From contig NZ_CP025583.1 in assembly GCF_002865605.1 (NCBI RefSeq), positions 910,501 through 974,500 of the forward strand: 64,000 bases of DNA. The letters are read 5' to 3'. Positions 7,618 through 17,474 of this stretch are shown in pieces. The stretch is from Paracoccus jeotgali. Lineage in GTDB: Bacteria > Pseudomonadota > Alphaproteobacteria > Rhodobacterales > Rhodobacteraceae. A program made the position numbers and the translations under genes. Each line of letters starts with the position of its first letter. Position 1 is the first letter of the stretch. The notes under the pieces are model-generated. The model did no database searches, was not told where the DNA came from, and saw only the letters and a program-made list of their open reading frames with translations.

Positions 7618-9072
7618 GTGAACAAGATTTCTGCCAGCGCCGCCGCCTGTTTCGCCGCCATTCTCGCCGCCGCACCGTTGCTTGCCGCTCCGTTAACCGA
7701 TGAGCAGCGCGCTGCCATTGAAGAAGGTGTTGCCGCCTACGAGCCCCGCATGATGGATGTCGCGCAGCAGATCTGGCAGAATCCGGAATTGGGTTATTTG
7801 GAAACAGAGACCGCTGCCCTGTTGATCTCCGAACTTGAAGGGCACGGTTTTCTGACGGAGGCAGGCGTCGGAGACATGCCGACCGCCTTCGTCGCCCGTC
7901 GTGGCAGCGGCGATGGACCTGTCATCGCCATTCTCGCCGAAATGGACGCGCTTCCAGGCTTTTCGCAGGCAGCTGTCCCGCATGAAGAGGCTGTCGCAGG
8001 CCTTTCCAGTGGCCATGCATGTGGTCACCACCTCTTTGGCGCTGGCTCGGTTGCAGCCGCCATCGCACTGGCAGATTACGCCGAGGCCCAGGGCCTGGCT
8101 GGTGAAGTCAGGCTCTATGGCACCCCCGCAGAAGAAGGCGGCTCCGGAAAGGCTTACCTGGCCCGCTCGGGAGCTTTAGACGATGTGGATGCGGTGCTGC
8201 ATTGGCACCCCGGCGGCTCCAATAGCGCTTCACAGGGAGCATCACTTTCCAATGTGAGCGCCAAGTTCCGTTACCGCGGTCAGGCTGCCCATGCCGCACT
8301 CGCCCCCGATCAAGGACGCTCCGCGCTTGATGCGCTGGAAGCAACCACATTCATGATCAACCTCATGCGCGAGCATGTTCCTCAGGAGGCGCGAATTCAC
8401 TATGTGATCTCGAACGGTGGGGCCGCTCCAAACGTTGTGCCTGACTTCGCCGAGCTATATCTCTATGTGCGCCATCAGGATCCCGCCGTAGTGGCTGATA
8501 TCTACGCGCGCATCCAGCGGGCAGCTGAGGGTGCCGCAATGGGCACTGAAACAGAGGTCGAGTTTGAGCGGATCAGCGGCGTTTATTCGGTCCTGCCCAA
8601 CGACACCCTCGGCCGACTGATGGACCAGAACCTTCGGGCCGCCACGCCTATCGAATGGGACGCTGACGAAACCGCTTTTGCCAGGGAACTTCAGGCGACG
8701 CTTCGCAAGCAGCCGGACATCTCGGAGGCATTCGAGATCGAAGACTACGACTTCGGGGGAGTTGGCTACTATTCTTCGGATGTTGGCGATGTTAGTTGGA
8801 TCGCCCCAACCGTTGGCCTTAGCACCGCAACCTTCGTGCCGGGAACACCGCAGCATTCGTGGCAAGCAGTTGCCGCAGGCGGCATGTCCATCGGCCACAA
8901 AGGAACGGCTTACGCTGCGCGCGCGCTGGCAGCGACGGGGGCAGAGTTGCTTCAGACGCCTGAACTGATCGACCAGGCCAAGGCGGAGTTCCTTAATGCC
9001 TGGGGAGAAGGCTTCGAGTATGAGGCACTGGTCGGCGATCGAATGCCTCCCCTCGACTATCGGGTGGAGTAG
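7618..9072 (+). CDS. Exported M20D-family amidohydrolase/peptidase (AbgB-like)
   Basis: This encodes 484 residues from GTG 7618, which has GGAGAGG seven bases upstream. A Sec signal peptide (AAACFAAILAAAPLLAAPLT) predicts export to the periplasm. M20 metal-site motifs are present: ILAEMDALPGF, SSGHACGHHLFGAG, YGTPAEEGGSGK (catalytic EE) and LHWHPGG. The length and the dimerisation domain that follows are like AbgB and related aminoacylase/carboxypeptidase enzymes, which hydrolyse N-acyl or aminobenzoyl-glutamate bonds; the actual substrate is unknown. It stands alone between IS debris and the restriction operon, so it may be cargo acquired with the island. Codon use looks typical of the host. 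Confidence 0.8.
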   Translation: MNKISASAAACFAAILAAAPLLAAPLTDEQRAAIEEGVAAYEPRMMDVAQQIWQNPELGYLETETAALLISELEGHGFLTEAGVGDMPTAFVARRGSGDGPVIAILAEMDALPGFSQAAVPHEEAVAGLSSGHACGHHLFGAGSVAAAIALADYAEAQGLAGEVRLYGTPAEEGGSGKAYLARSGALDDVDAVLHWHPGGSNSASQGASLSNVSAKFRYRGQAAHAALAPDQGRSALDALEATTFMINLMREHVPQEARIHYVISNGGAAPNVVPDFAELYLYVRHQDPAVVADIYARIQRAAEGAAMGTETEVEFERISGVYSVLPNDTLGRLMDQNLRAATPIEWDADETAFARELQATLRKQPDISEAFEIEDYDFGGVGYYSSDVGDVSWIAPTVGLSTATFVPGTPQHSWQAVAAGGMSIGHKGTAYAARALAATGAELLQTPELIDQAKAEFLNAWGEGFEYEALVGDRMPPLDYRVE

Positions 9073-9183
9073 GAACGGAGGGAAGTAGGCACGGCATTTC
9101 GTCAGCTTAAGAAGCAGTCATCCATCGTCTTCGCGGCGTCGTAGGGTGAGTTTCCGTCATCGCCCCTCAGTGACCGGCGATGC

Positions 9184-9212
9184 TAGACAGGGTGCAAACC
9201 GGAACGGATAAG
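9184..9212 (+). promoter_or_regulatory. Probable sigma-70-type promoter of the hsd operon
   Basis: TAGACA (9184-9189, five of six matches to the -35 consensus) is separated by 17 bases from GATAAG (9207-9212, four of six at -10). It lies 26 bases upstream of the hsdM start, at a suitable distance. Confidence 0.4.
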
Positions 9213-9237
9213 CTATGGTCCAGGTGAAAGCATCTGC

Positions 9238-10767
9238 GTGGAGACAACCTTGAGCATTGAAAAGACCCTGTTCACTGCGGCCGACAAGATGCGCGGCGCC
9301 ATGGATGCTGGAGAATACAAGCACATCGCCTTGGGCCTGCTATTCCTGCGCTACGTTTCCGAGGCCTTCGAACGGCGCCAGTCCTATATCCTCGAAGACG
9401 GTGGCGATCCCGAGGATCGCGATGAATACCTGGCCGAGAACACCTTCTATGTGCCGCCGTCTGCCCGCTGGTCCACCCTCGCGGAAAAGTCCAAGGACGC
9501 ACGCATTGGCGTCATGATTGACGACGCCATGCGACTGATCGAAGCCGAGAACACTAGCCTCAAGGGCGCGCTGCCGAAGGTCTTCGGCCGCGAGAGCATC
9601 GACCGTGCGATGCTGACCGGGCTGATCGACCTGTTCTCGAACCTGAAACTTGAAGGCACCGGCGCTGATTTTGACCTGATCGGCCGCATCTACGAATACT
9701 GCATCGGCGAGTTCGCCAGCAGCGAGGGCAAACGCGGCGGCGAATTCTACACTCCGAAATCTGTAGTCGACACGCTGATCGAGATGATCGAGCCGACCCG
9801 CGGCCGCGTCTACGACCCCTGCTGCGGCACCGGCGGCTTCTTTGTCCAGTCCGAGAAGTTCATCGACGCCCACCAAGGCCAACGCGACGACATCGCCATC
9901 TACGGGCAGGAGCGGAACCATACCACCTTTGGCCTCGCCCGCATGAACCTCGCCATCCGCGGCATCTTTGCCGACATCCGCTGGAATTCGGAAGGCACGC
10001 TGCTGCGCGACGAGTTCCCGGACGAGCGCTTCGACTACATCCTCGCCAATCCACCCTTCAACATCTCGGACTGGTCCGGCGACCTGCTGCGAGAGGATCA
10101 CCGCTGGCGCTTCGGCGCGCCACCAGTCGGCAACGCGAACTTCGCCTGGATCCAGCACGTCCACGCGCACCTATCCTCGGCAGGCATCGGCGGCGTAGTC
10201 ATGGCCAATGGTTCCATGTCCTCGATGTCGGGGGGCGAGGGCGAGATCCGGCAGGCGCTGGTTCAGGGCGACGCGGTGGACTGCATGGTCGCACTGCCGG
10301 GGCAGCTGTTCTATGGCACGCAGATCCCGGCCTGCCTGTGGATCCTCGCACGTGACAAGTCGAACGGCATCGCCATGGACGAAAAGCTGCGCGACCGGCG
10401 CGGCGAGGTGCTGTTCATAGACGCCCGCAAGATGGGGGCGCTGGTCCCCGGCTCCCGTAAGCAGAAGGAGTTGTCGGCCGAGGAGATCCGCCGCATCGCC
10501 GCCACCTATCACGCCTGGCGGGGCGAGGCGCGCGAGGGCAGCTACGAGGACGTGCCCGGCTTCTGCAAGTCCGCCACGCTGGAGGAAATCGCCGACCACA
10601 ACTTCGTCCTGACGCCGGGCCGCTATGTCGGCGCGGGTGCAGCCGAGGAGGACGACGAGGCTTTCGAGGAGAAGTTCGAGCGGCTGATGGGCACCCTGCG
10701 CGAGCAGTTCTCCGAGGGGCGGCGGTTGGAGGCGGAGATCGAGACCCGGTTGGGGGCGTTGGGATGA
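9238..10767 (+). CDS. hsdM: Type I restriction-modification system methyltransferase subunit HsdM
   Basis: This encodes 509 residues from GTG 9238; TTG 9250 (MSIEKTLFTAADKMRG) has the better-placed GGAGA and may be the true start. It has an N-terminal HsdM helical domain (residues ~8-130, KHIALGLLFLRYVSEAF), then an N6-adenine methylase fold with SAM motif DPCCGTGG (193-200) and catalytic NPPF (271-274). HsdM2-HsdS forms the methylase, and with HsdR the restriction complex. It is first in the operon, and its stop overlaps the hsdS start by four bases. The closest relatives appear to be alphaproteobacterial type I systems with an extra DUF4268 gene. Confidence 0.93.
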   Translation: METTLSIEKTLFTAADKMRGAMDAGEYKHIALGLLFLRYVSEAFERRQSYILEDGGDPEDRDEYLAENTFYVPPSARWSTLAEKSKDARIGVMIDDAMRLIEAENTSLKGALPKVFGRESIDRAMLTGLIDLFSNLKLEGTGADFDLIGRIYEYCIGEFASSEGKRGGEFYTPKSVVDTLIEMIEPTRGRVYDPCCGTGGFFVQSEKFIDAHQGQRDDIAIYGQERNHTTFGLARMNLAIRGIFADIRWNSEGTLLRDEFPDERFDYILANPPFNISDWSGDLLREDHRWRFGAPPVGNANFAWIQHVHAHLSSAGIGGVVMANGSMSSMSGGEGEIRQALVQGDAVDCMVALPGQLFYGTQIPACLWILARDKSNGIAMDEKLRDRRGEVLFIDARKMGALVPGSRKQKELSAEEIRRIAATYHAWRGEAREGSYEDVPGFCKSATLEEIADHNFVLTPGRYVGAGAAEEDDEAFEEKFERLMGTLREQFSEGRRLEAEIETRLGALG

Positions 10768-12086
10768 GCGCAGAATGGTCCTCAACTTCTCTAGGGGCGC
10801 TTATCGACATAAAGCACGGATTTGCGTTCAAAGGAGAACACATAACAGATCAGGAGACACAGAATCTGTTACTGACACCGGGGAATTTTGCCATCGGCGG
10901 CGGATTCCAACCTAGAAAACAAAAGTTCTACTCAGGGAAAATCCCCGATGATTATATTTTAGCGGTTGGCGATCTTATCGTTACAATGACCGACTTAAGC
11001 AAGGAAGCGGATACTCTCGGTTATAGCGCTTTGGTGCCAAAATCATCTTTTTTGATGCTCCACAATCAGCGCATCGGAAAGGTTGTCCCTAAGTCTGAAG
11101 ATGCGCTTCTTGGCTTTTTGCACTGGGTGATGAGAACGCCGGATTACAGGAACGAGATACTTGCCAACTATTCCGGTTCCACGGTCAAGCACACGTCCCC
11201 CACCAAGATCCTGGCTTACAAGTTCAATCTGCCCCCACTCGCTGAACAAAGCGAGATCGCGGCTACACTTGATGCGCTGGAGGACAAGATCAAGCTGAAC
11301 CGCAAGACGGCGGCGACGCTAGAGGGGATGGCGCGGGCACTCTATCGCTCGTGGTTCGTGGATTTCGACCCGGTGCGCGCCCGCGCCGAGGGCCGCACCC
11401 CCGCCCACATGGACCCCGCCACCGCCGCGCTGTTCCCCGACAGCTTCGGCGAGGATGGGCTGCCGGTGGGGTGGACGCTGTCCAGCATCGGAGAGGTAGC
11501 CGAGATCGTCGGTGGCTCGACCCCGTCGACCAAAGAGGACAGATTCTGGGTCGGCGGCGAGCACGCCTGGGCAACGCCGAAGGACTTGTCGAACCTTGGG
11601 CAAGCCTTCCTGTTCGACACCGAGCGGAAAGTGACGTCGGCGGGACTGGCGAAGATCACCTCGGGCCGGTCGCCTGCCGGAACGCTGCTTTTGTCCTCTC
11701 GCGCGCCCATCGGATACCTTGCCTTGGCCACGATGCCGGTTGCGATCAATCAGGGCTTCATCGCAATCCGGGAAACTGAGGCCATTTCCGGGATCGAAGC
11801 CTATTTCTGGTGCGGCGAGAGCATGGACCTAATCCACGCGAACGCCAATGGCTCGACCTTCCAAGAAATCTCGAAGAAGAACTTCCGCCCCCTGACCTAT
11901 GCTCTAGCTCCGGCCGCGATCCGGACCGCCTACAATGAGCAGGCTGGGCTGTGGTTTGCGCGGATGAAGGAACTGATGGACGAAAACCGCACGCTCGCTA
12001 CGCTACGCGACACGCTCCTCCCCCGCCTCATGTCCGGCGCGCTTCGCGTCGGCGCGGCGCGCGCGCTGGTCGAGGAGGTCGTCTGA
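10764..12086 (+). CDS. hsdS: Type I restriction-modification specificity subunit HsdS
   Basis: This encodes 440 residues with two target recognition domains. TRD1 (residues ~1-155) starts SSTSLGALIDIKHGFAFKGE, and TRD2 (~230-400) starts GWTLSSIGEVAEIVGGSTPS. Between them is the conserved helical spacer (LPPLAEQSEIAATLDALEDK and RSWFVDFDPVRARAEGR), repeated in part at the C-terminus (AGLWFARMKELMDENRTLA). Each TRD reads one half of the bipartite target. The first ~500 bases are visibly AT-richer than the rest of the gene and operon, suggesting that TRD1 was swapped in. The gene overlaps hsdM and the DUF4268 gene by a few bases. Confidence 0.93.
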   Translation: MSAEWSSTSLGALIDIKHGFAFKGEHITDQETQNLLLTPGNFAIGGGFQPRKQKFYSGKIPDDYILAVGDLIVTMTDLSKEADTLGYSALVPKSSFLMLHNQRIGKVVPKSEDALLGFLHWVMRTPDYRNEILANYSGSTVKHTSPTKILAYKFNLPPLAEQSEIAATLDALEDKIKLNRKTAATLEGMARALYRSWFVDFDPVRARAEGRTPAHMDPATAALFPDSFGEDGLPVGWTLSSIGEVAEIVGGSTPSTKEDRFWVGGEHAWATPKDLSNLGQAFLFDTERKVTSAGLAKITSGRSPAGTLLLSSRAPIGYLALATMPVAINQGFIAIRETEAISGIEAYFWCGESMDLIHANANGSTFQEISKKNFRPLTYALAPAAIRTAYNEQAGLWFARMKELMDENRTLATLRDTLLPRLMSGALRVGAARALVEEVV

Positions 12087-13225
12087 TGTTCCGCGTCGAT
12101 CGCACAGCCAACCGCATCTCGCGCCTGACCCAGAAGCGCTTCGGCGACCTCGCCCTGCGCGAACGCGACCACCTGCAGGAATGGCTCGTCCATCAGCCCG
12201 ATGCCTTGGGCGAGGACCTGTTGATCCTGCAGAAGGAGTTCGACGGCTTCGACGAGACCCGCGAACGGCTGGACCTGCTGGCACTCGACAAGGCCGGCAA
12301 CCTCGTGGTGATCGAGAACAAGCTGGACGATTCCGGCCGCGACGTGACCTGGCAGGCGTTGAAATACGCTGCCTATGTATCGGGCTTGAAGAAGACCCAG
12401 ATCGCGGAAATCTTCCAACACTACCTTGACCGTCACGGTGGCGGCGGTAGTGCGACCGATATTATCTGCGAGTTCCTCGAAGTCGAGGATTGGAACGAGG
12501 TGGTCCTGAACCCCGGCAGCGGCCAGCGGATCATGTTCGTCGCCGCCAACTTCCGGCGCGAGGTCACGGCAACCGCGCTTTGGCTCATCGGCCGCGGCAT
12601 CGCCGTGCAATGCTTCCGGGTGACGCCCTATGCTTTTGACGACGAGCTCTTCCTCGACCTGCAACAGATCATCCCTCCGCCCGAAGCTGCCGATTACATG
12701 ATCAACGTGGCCTCGAAAGAGGCCGAAGAGACCAGTTCGATGACCGGTCAGAGCCGGCGCCATAACATCCGACGCGAGTTCTGGGAGGTGGCGCTGGAAC
12801 GCTTGCGCACCGATGGCGTCACGATGTTCGCCAATATCAGCCCGGGCAAGGAGAACTGGCTGAATGCCGGGTCCGGGATTGGGGGGTGTCCCTTTATGCT
12901 TCTGTTCCTACAACAAGGGGCAAAGGTGCAGTTGTATATCGGCAAGTCGGATCGAGAGCAGAACAAGCGCATCTTTGACTGGCTTCATGCCAAGAAGGAC
13001 CAGATCGAGGCGGAGTTCGAAGCGCCGCTGCAGTGGCGCCGGCTGGACAAGCTGAAGGCAAGCTTGATCTTGTTTGAGACGAGTTTCGATGGCCTTGACC
13101 GAGAGAACTGGCCCGAGATCGCGGCCTGGATGTCGGAACATATTCGCAAGCTGGAGGCCGCCCTACGTGGTCCGCTGACCGAGCTTGCGCGGAACCCGAC
13201 GCTGCTGAACCGGCAGGACGTGTGA
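12086..13225 (+). CDS. DUF4268 protein with PD-(D/E)XK-like N-terminal domain, restriction operon accessory
   Basis: This encodes 379 residues from ATG 12086, overlapping the hsdS stop. The N-terminal ~130 residues include [22 protein letters not shown], which has the D...(I)ExK signature of the PD-(D/E)XK nuclease fold seen in NucS/DUF91 proteins. The C-terminal ~150 residues ([16 protein letters not shown] to [16 protein letters not shown]) fit DUF4268. It lies inside the operon between hsdS and hsdR and overlaps both, so it is co-expressed and probably works with the type I complex or as a separate nuclease. Function is inferred; no experiment is known to me for this gene. Whether the active site is complete needs alignment. 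Confidence 0.75.
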   Translation: MFRVDRTANRISRLTQKRFGDLALRERDHLQEWLVHQPDALGEDLLILQKEFDGFDETRERLDLLALDKAGNLVVIENKLDDSGRDVTWQALKYAAYVSGLKKTQIAEIFQHYLDRHGGGGSATDIICEFLEVEDWNEVVLNPGSGQRIMFVAANFRREVTATALWLIGRGIAVQCFRVTPYAFDDELFLDLQQIIPPPEAADYMINVASKEAEETSSMTGQSRRHNIRREFWEVALERLRTDGVTMFANISPGKENWLNAGSGIGGCPFMLLFLQQGAKVQLYIGKSDREQNKRIFDWLHAKKDQIEAEFEAPLQWRRLDKLKASLILFETSFDGLDRENWPEIAAWMSEHIRKLEAALRGPLTELARNPTLLNRQDV

Positions 13226-16200
13226 TGGCTTGGATCAGTGAGGCGGAGCTTGAGACGCACTTCATGGAAAGCCTTGCGCCGCTGGGGTATGCGTTGTGGC
13301 ATGGCGCAGACCTCTCGCCCGAGACACGGCAGCCGCTGCGGCGCAGCTTTCGCGAGACGATCCTCGCGCCGGTGTTGCTGGACAGCCTGCGCCGCCTCAA
13401 CCCCGACGTGCCGACGCTCGCGCTCGAGGACGCAGCCCGGCGAGTGACCGATACTGTCTTCGCCACCGATCTCGTGCAGGAAAACCGCCGCTTGCATGAT
13501 CTGCTGGTTCATGGGGTGCCCGTGACATTTGTGCAGGCCAACGAGGACCGGAATGCTCGCGTCCAACTTGTCGACTGGACGAATACTGTCAACGACTGGC
13601 GAGCGGTCCAGCAGTTCGACGTGGCCGGTAAGACTGCCCGCATTCCGGATGTCGTGTTGTTCCTGAATGGCATGCCGCTGGTCGTTGTCGAGCTGAAAGG
13701 CGTGGCAGGTGCCGACATTTCCGCCGCCTGGAACCAGATAGAGACCTACAAGGCCGACATCTCCGATCTGTTCCGCACGAACCTGCTAGCCGTGGTCTCG
13801 GACGGACTGCATGCCCGCTACGGCTCGCTTTCAGCTGGTTTCGACCGGACCATGAACTGGCGGACAATCGACGGACAGTCTCTGGTTCCGAAGGGCTCCG
13901 CTCTGGAGCTTGCCACTCTCACGCATGGGCTGCTTGCACCACAGGTTCTGCTCGACATGCTGCGCTGGTTCGTGGTTTTCGAGAACGAAGGAAAGGGGCC
14001 AATCAAGAAAATCGCTGGCTATCACCAGTTCCACGCCGTGCGGAAGGCCTGCGACGCGATACTGGCGGCGCGCCGCAGCGATGGCAAGGGCGGGGTCATC
14101 TGGCATACGCAGGGTTCTGGGAAGAGCCTGCTGATGGCCTTCCTGTCCGGCCGTCTGATGCACCATCCGGGCATGCAAAACCCCACACTGCTGGTGCTGA
14201 CGGACCGCAACGACTTGGACAATCAGCTCTTCGCGACGTTTGCCCGCTGTAAGGAGTTGCTAGGCGAGAAACCAGAGCAGGCCGACAGCACCGAGGATCT
14301 GCAGCGCCTGCTGGACCGAAATGTCGGTGGCATCATCTTCTCGACCATCCAGAAGTTCCGGCCCGAGGCGGGCGAGGCCGTTCCAGAGCTCACCGCGCGC
14401 TCGAATGTTGTCGTGCTGGTCGACGAAGCCCACCGCACCCAATACGGTTTCGAGGCGAAGTTGAACAAGGAAACCGGGGAAATCCGGCATGGCCTTGCCT
14501 ATCAGCTTCGTCAGGCTCTGCCGAATGCGGTATATGTTGCCTTCACCGGGACGCCTATCGAACTGGTCGGCGCAGATACGCGCGGCGTTTTCGGCGATTA
14601 CATCGACATCTATGACATCGCGCAGGCCGTGGCTGATGGCGCCACCGTCCCCATCTACTACGAGGCGCGGGTCGCCCGAATCACGCTTGACGAGAACGTG
14701 GCGGCGACGTTGGACGATGAGTTCGACGAAGCGACAGAGGCTCTGGCCGAGGATGCAGCCGGCGCCGCTGCCAGGAAGTGGGCGCGTGTCGAGGCGCTCG
14801 TGGGGGCGGAACGCCGCTTGGAGACGGTCGTGCAGGACATCCTGACCCATTTCGACGCGCGGCTGGCGGCGATCGACGGAAAGGCAATGATCGTCTGCAT
14901 GAGCCGTCGGATCTGCGCCGAGGTTTATGATCGGATCGTCGCTGCGCGGCCGGAGTGGCACAGCGATACGGATGAGGCTGGCTGCGTGAAGGTGGTGATG
15001 ACTGGCTCTGCCGCCGATCCCGCTGCGCTCCAGCCGCATATCCGCTCCAAGGCGCGGCAGGAGGCGATCCGTGGGCGCTTCAAAGACCCTAGCGACCCGC
15101 TGAAGCTAGTGATCGTGCGCGATATGTGGCTAACGGGTTTCGATGCGCCTTGCATGCATACGCTCTATGTCGACAAGCCCATGAAGGGCCACGGCCTCAT
15201 GCAGGCGATCGCGCGGGTAAACAGGGTGTTTCGAGACAAGCCGGCGGGGCTGGTCGTGGACTACATCGGCATCGCGGCGGAGTTGAAGGCAGCGCTGGCG
15301 CATTACTCGCAGACTGACCAGGCACAGACGGGGATCGACGAGCGCGAGGCCGTGGCGGCCTTCCTCGATGCGCTTGACGTGGTGCGCGCCCAGTTCCACG
15401 GCTTCGACTATAACCTCGCAGTGACCGGCACACCGGGTGAGCGTCTCACTATGCTGCCGGGCGCGATCGAGCATATACTCCTCAAGGACCGGAATGCGGA
15501 CGGCACACACGAGGCCAAACGCTTTCATAACGCGACCGCCAAGCTGATTACGGCCTACAAACTCGCCTCGGGCAGCCCGCAAGCAACCGAACACGCCGAA
15601 GAGATCGCCTTCTTCGCCGCCGTCCGGTCCTCTCTTTCCAAGCTGGACGTAGCTGGCGTGGGGCGTGATGGTGGCACCGACTTCGCCATTCAGCAGCTGA
15701 TCAACAATGCCGTAGCCTCGACCGAGATCGTCGACATCCTCAGCGCTTGTGGCTTCGACCGCCCCGACATCAGCGTGCTCTCCGAGGAGTTCATGCTGGA
15801 ACTCCAGAACATGCAGCATCGCAATCTCGCGGTTGAGGCGCTCAGAAAGCTCTTGACAGGTGAGATATCGGCCCGCACCCGCACGAACGTTGTTCAGAAG
15901 GAGGCATTCTCGTCCCGCCTCGAACAGGCCATCGCCCGGTATCACAACCGCAGCGTAGATGCGCTACAGATTATTCAGGAACTTATCGCTCTTGCCAAGG
16001 ACCTGCGCAGCCAGCCCGAGGATGGCCTGAACGCGGCCGAGCGGGCATTCTACGACGCGCTGGCCCGCAACGAGAGCGCAGTGCAGCTCATGAGCAACGA
16101 GGAACTTCGCGTCATCGCCACCGAGCTAGTTTTGACCGTTCGCAAGAATTCCGGAGTGGATTGGTGGAAGCGCGAGAATGTGCGGGCAAAAATGCGGGTC

Positions 16201-16365
16201 GCGATCAAGCGGATATTGAACCGTCACGGATACCCGCCGGACCTTGCTTCCGACGCTGTTAAGCTGGTCCTGAGGCAGGCGGAAGCACTCGCATTGAGAC
16301 AAGAGGATCCTGTGCCCGAGAACAGCCTCGACCGGGATGCTCATAGCCGTCAGCTGGCGGATTAG
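13225..16365 (+). CDS. hsdR: Type I restriction endonuclease subunit HsdR
   Basis: This encodes 1046 residues from ATG 13225, overlapping the preceding stop; GTG 13222 is an alternative start. It has an N-terminal PD-(D/E)XK nuclease ([20 protein letters not shown], residues ~141-159), then a superfamily 2 translocase: Walker A HTQGSGKS (~294-301), DEAH (~400-403), AFTGTPIE (motif III) and [11 protein letters not shown] (motif VI). A C-terminal helical domain contacts the methylase. The subunit pulls DNA through the complex and cuts at a distance when it meets another complex. All nuclease and helicase motifs I checked are intact, so the system looks functional. Confidence 0.93.
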   Translation: MAWISEAELETHFMESLAPLGYALWHGADLSPETRQPLRRSFRETILAPVLLDSLRRLNPDVPTLALEDAARRVTDTVFATDLVQENRRLHDLLVHGVPVTFVQANEDRNARVQLVDWTNTVNDWRAVQQFDVAGKTARIPDVVLFLNGMPLVVVELKGVAGADISAAWNQIETYKADISDLFRTNLLAVVSDGLHARYGSLSAGFDRTMNWRTIDGQSLVPKGSALELATLTHGLLAPQVLLDMLRWFVVFENEGKGPIKKIAGYHQFHAVRKACDAILAARRSDGKGGVIWHTQGSGKSLLMAFLSGRLMHHPGMQNPTLLVLTDRNDLDNQLFATFARCKELLGEKPEQADSTEDLQRLLDRNVGGIIFSTIQKFRPEAGEAVPELTARSNVVVLVDEAHRTQYGFEAKLNKETGEIRHGLAYQLRQALPNAVYVAFTGTPIELVGADTRGVFGDYIDIYDIAQAVADGATVPIYYEARVARITLDENVAATLDDEFDEATEALAEDAAGAAARKWARVEALVGAERRLETVVQDILTHFDARLAAIDGKAMIVCMSRRICAEVYDRIVAARPEWHSDTDEAGCVKVVMTGSAADPAALQPHIRSKARQEAIRGRFKDPSDPLKLVIVRDMWLTGFDAPCMHTLYVDKPMKGHGLMQAIARVNRVFRDKPAGLVVDYIGIAAELKAALAHYSQTDQAQTGIDEREAVAAFLDALDVVRAQFHGFDYNLAVTGTPGERLTMLPGAIEHILLKDRNADGTHEAKRFHNATAKLITAYKLASGSPQATEHAEEIAFFAAVRSSLSKLDVAGVGRDGGTDFAIQQLINNAVASTEIVDILSACGFDRPDISVLSEEFMLELQNMQHRNLAVEALRKLLTGEISARTRTNVVQKEAFSSRLEQAIARYHNRSVDALQIIQELIALAKDLRSQPEDGLNAAERAFYDALARNESAVQLMSNEELRVIATELVLTVRKNSGVDWWKRENVRAKMRVAIKRILNRHGYPPDLASDAVKLVLRQAEALALRQEDPVPENSLDRDAHSRQLAD

Positions 16366-16423
16366 AGTATTCTTGTATTCCTCCTTAATCCGTCTCCGCA
16401 TTAACACGTGGAAGGCAATTGGG

Positions 16424-16546
16424 ATGCTCCGTTCTTTAGAGAAGGTGGGTGTTGTCAGGGGCCAATCCAAAACGAGAGAGGCCAGCGAACTCCCGGGAAC
16501 AGGAAAAACCAGAGGAAAGAAATCGGTTCAGGCCAAAGGAGAATGA
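16424..16546 (+). CDS. Possible 40-residue basic leader-like peptide
   Basis: ATG 16424 opens a short frame (MLRSLEKVGVVRGQSKTREA..., rich in Lys/Arg) that stops at 16546, overlapping the ribosome site (AAAGGAG) of the next gene seven bases before its start. Such placement would allow translational coupling. No family is recognised and no good ribosome site precedes it, so it may be chance. Confidence 0.2.
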   Translation: MLRSLEKVGVVRGQSKTREASELPGTGKTRGKKSVQAKGE

Positions 16547-16552
16547 GCTAGT

Positions 16553-17248
16553 ATGAGCCTCAGTCAAACGCAGATTATTCGATCTCTCGGCGAAGCTCTG
16601 GCTTGGTTTGAAAAGGAATTGGCTTGGGGTGCCCCAATGGGCGAGCTTCGACATCTGACCGGACGGATCGGGGAACTCTATGCCGCAATGGTCACTCGAG
16701 GGCAGATGGCCTTGGCGGTAAATCAATCGGGCTATGATGTCGTTTCTGATGAGGGAGAGCGGATCTCCGTCAAGACTTTCACCTCATCTAGTCATATCAA
16801 CTTCAATGCGAGCACTCTAGAACTTGCTGATCGTGTAATGGTCCTTCAAATCGTCATTGACGAGGGCGAACCTTCGATACGAGAATTGTTGGATTGTTCA
16901 GTTGAAGAATTGAAGCCAAAACTGAAGAACCTTGAGACCAATTCTTATCTTCCTGTCCATCTCCTGTTGACACCTAAAGACGGCGCAGCAGTTGTCTTGG
17001 CCGATCTGAAGGTGGTCTCCTCGGGTTTTCGGAGCGGTTTCCGCGTTGATCAACTGGAAAATGGCACAATACAGGTATGGCATGACGGAAAGCTTGAGCC
17101 TCAGGCCAAGCCTGTCCTTCGAAAGCTTGCAGGCGAATTAGGCGTCGAAATCCTGAATTCTGTCGGAAATATAAAAAACACCCGTTCGTTGGGGTCTGAT
17201 GTCCTGAAGGCATTGGCTGATCAACCACCGTTGACTACCTCGTCGTGA
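16553..17248 (+). CDS. DUF6998-like protein downstream of the type I system
   Basis: This encodes 231 residues from ATG 16553, with AGGAG upstream. The N-terminal half (LTGRIGELYAAMVTRGQMAL ... GYDVVSDEGERISVKTFTSS) matches DUF6998 proteins that are often encoded beside type I restriction operons in Alphaproteobacteria. The pattern E...YDVV...ERISVKT resembles a PD-(D/E)XK core (Glu, Asp, then Lys after a beta hairpin), so a nuclease-related fold is possible. The C-terminal half is not recognised. It is 190 bases after hsdR on the same strand and may belong to the same transcription unit. It is AT-richer than hsdR. Role unknown. Confidence 0.55.
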   Translation: MSLSQTQIIRSLGEALAWFEKELAWGAPMGELRHLTGRIGELYAAMVTRGQMALAVNQSGYDVVSDEGERISVKTFTSSSHINFNASTLELADRVMVLQIVIDEGEPSIRELLDCSVEELKPKLKNLETNSYLPVHLLLTPKDGAAVVLADLKVVSSGFRSGFRVDQLENGTIQVWHDGKLEPQAKPVLRKLAGELGVEILNSVGNIKNTRSLGSDVLKALADQPPLTTSS

Positions 17249-17474
17249 TCTCCCCTTCAAGGTTGATCTCCCGAACGTCGAGGAGCTGTCGGAGGTCGTG
17301 GTAAGCGAGTCTGAGTGACCTGCCACTGAACTTTCATCCAGCCGCGACCGGAGCCCGGTTGTGTTGGATGTCACTGAGAACTGACCCATCAGCGATCAAG
17401 ATTGTCACTGAGAATTGACCCATGTGGAAACTTCCCCCTGACGGGATTTGTCGGGTAAGCGTCCGGCCTGACCG

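Noticed and set aside
17362..17421. Repeated GTCACTGAGAA-like units suggesting a CRISPR or iteron array
   Set aside because: Only two copies occur here and matching inverted copies at the far side mark IS21 ends. There are no spacers of regular length.
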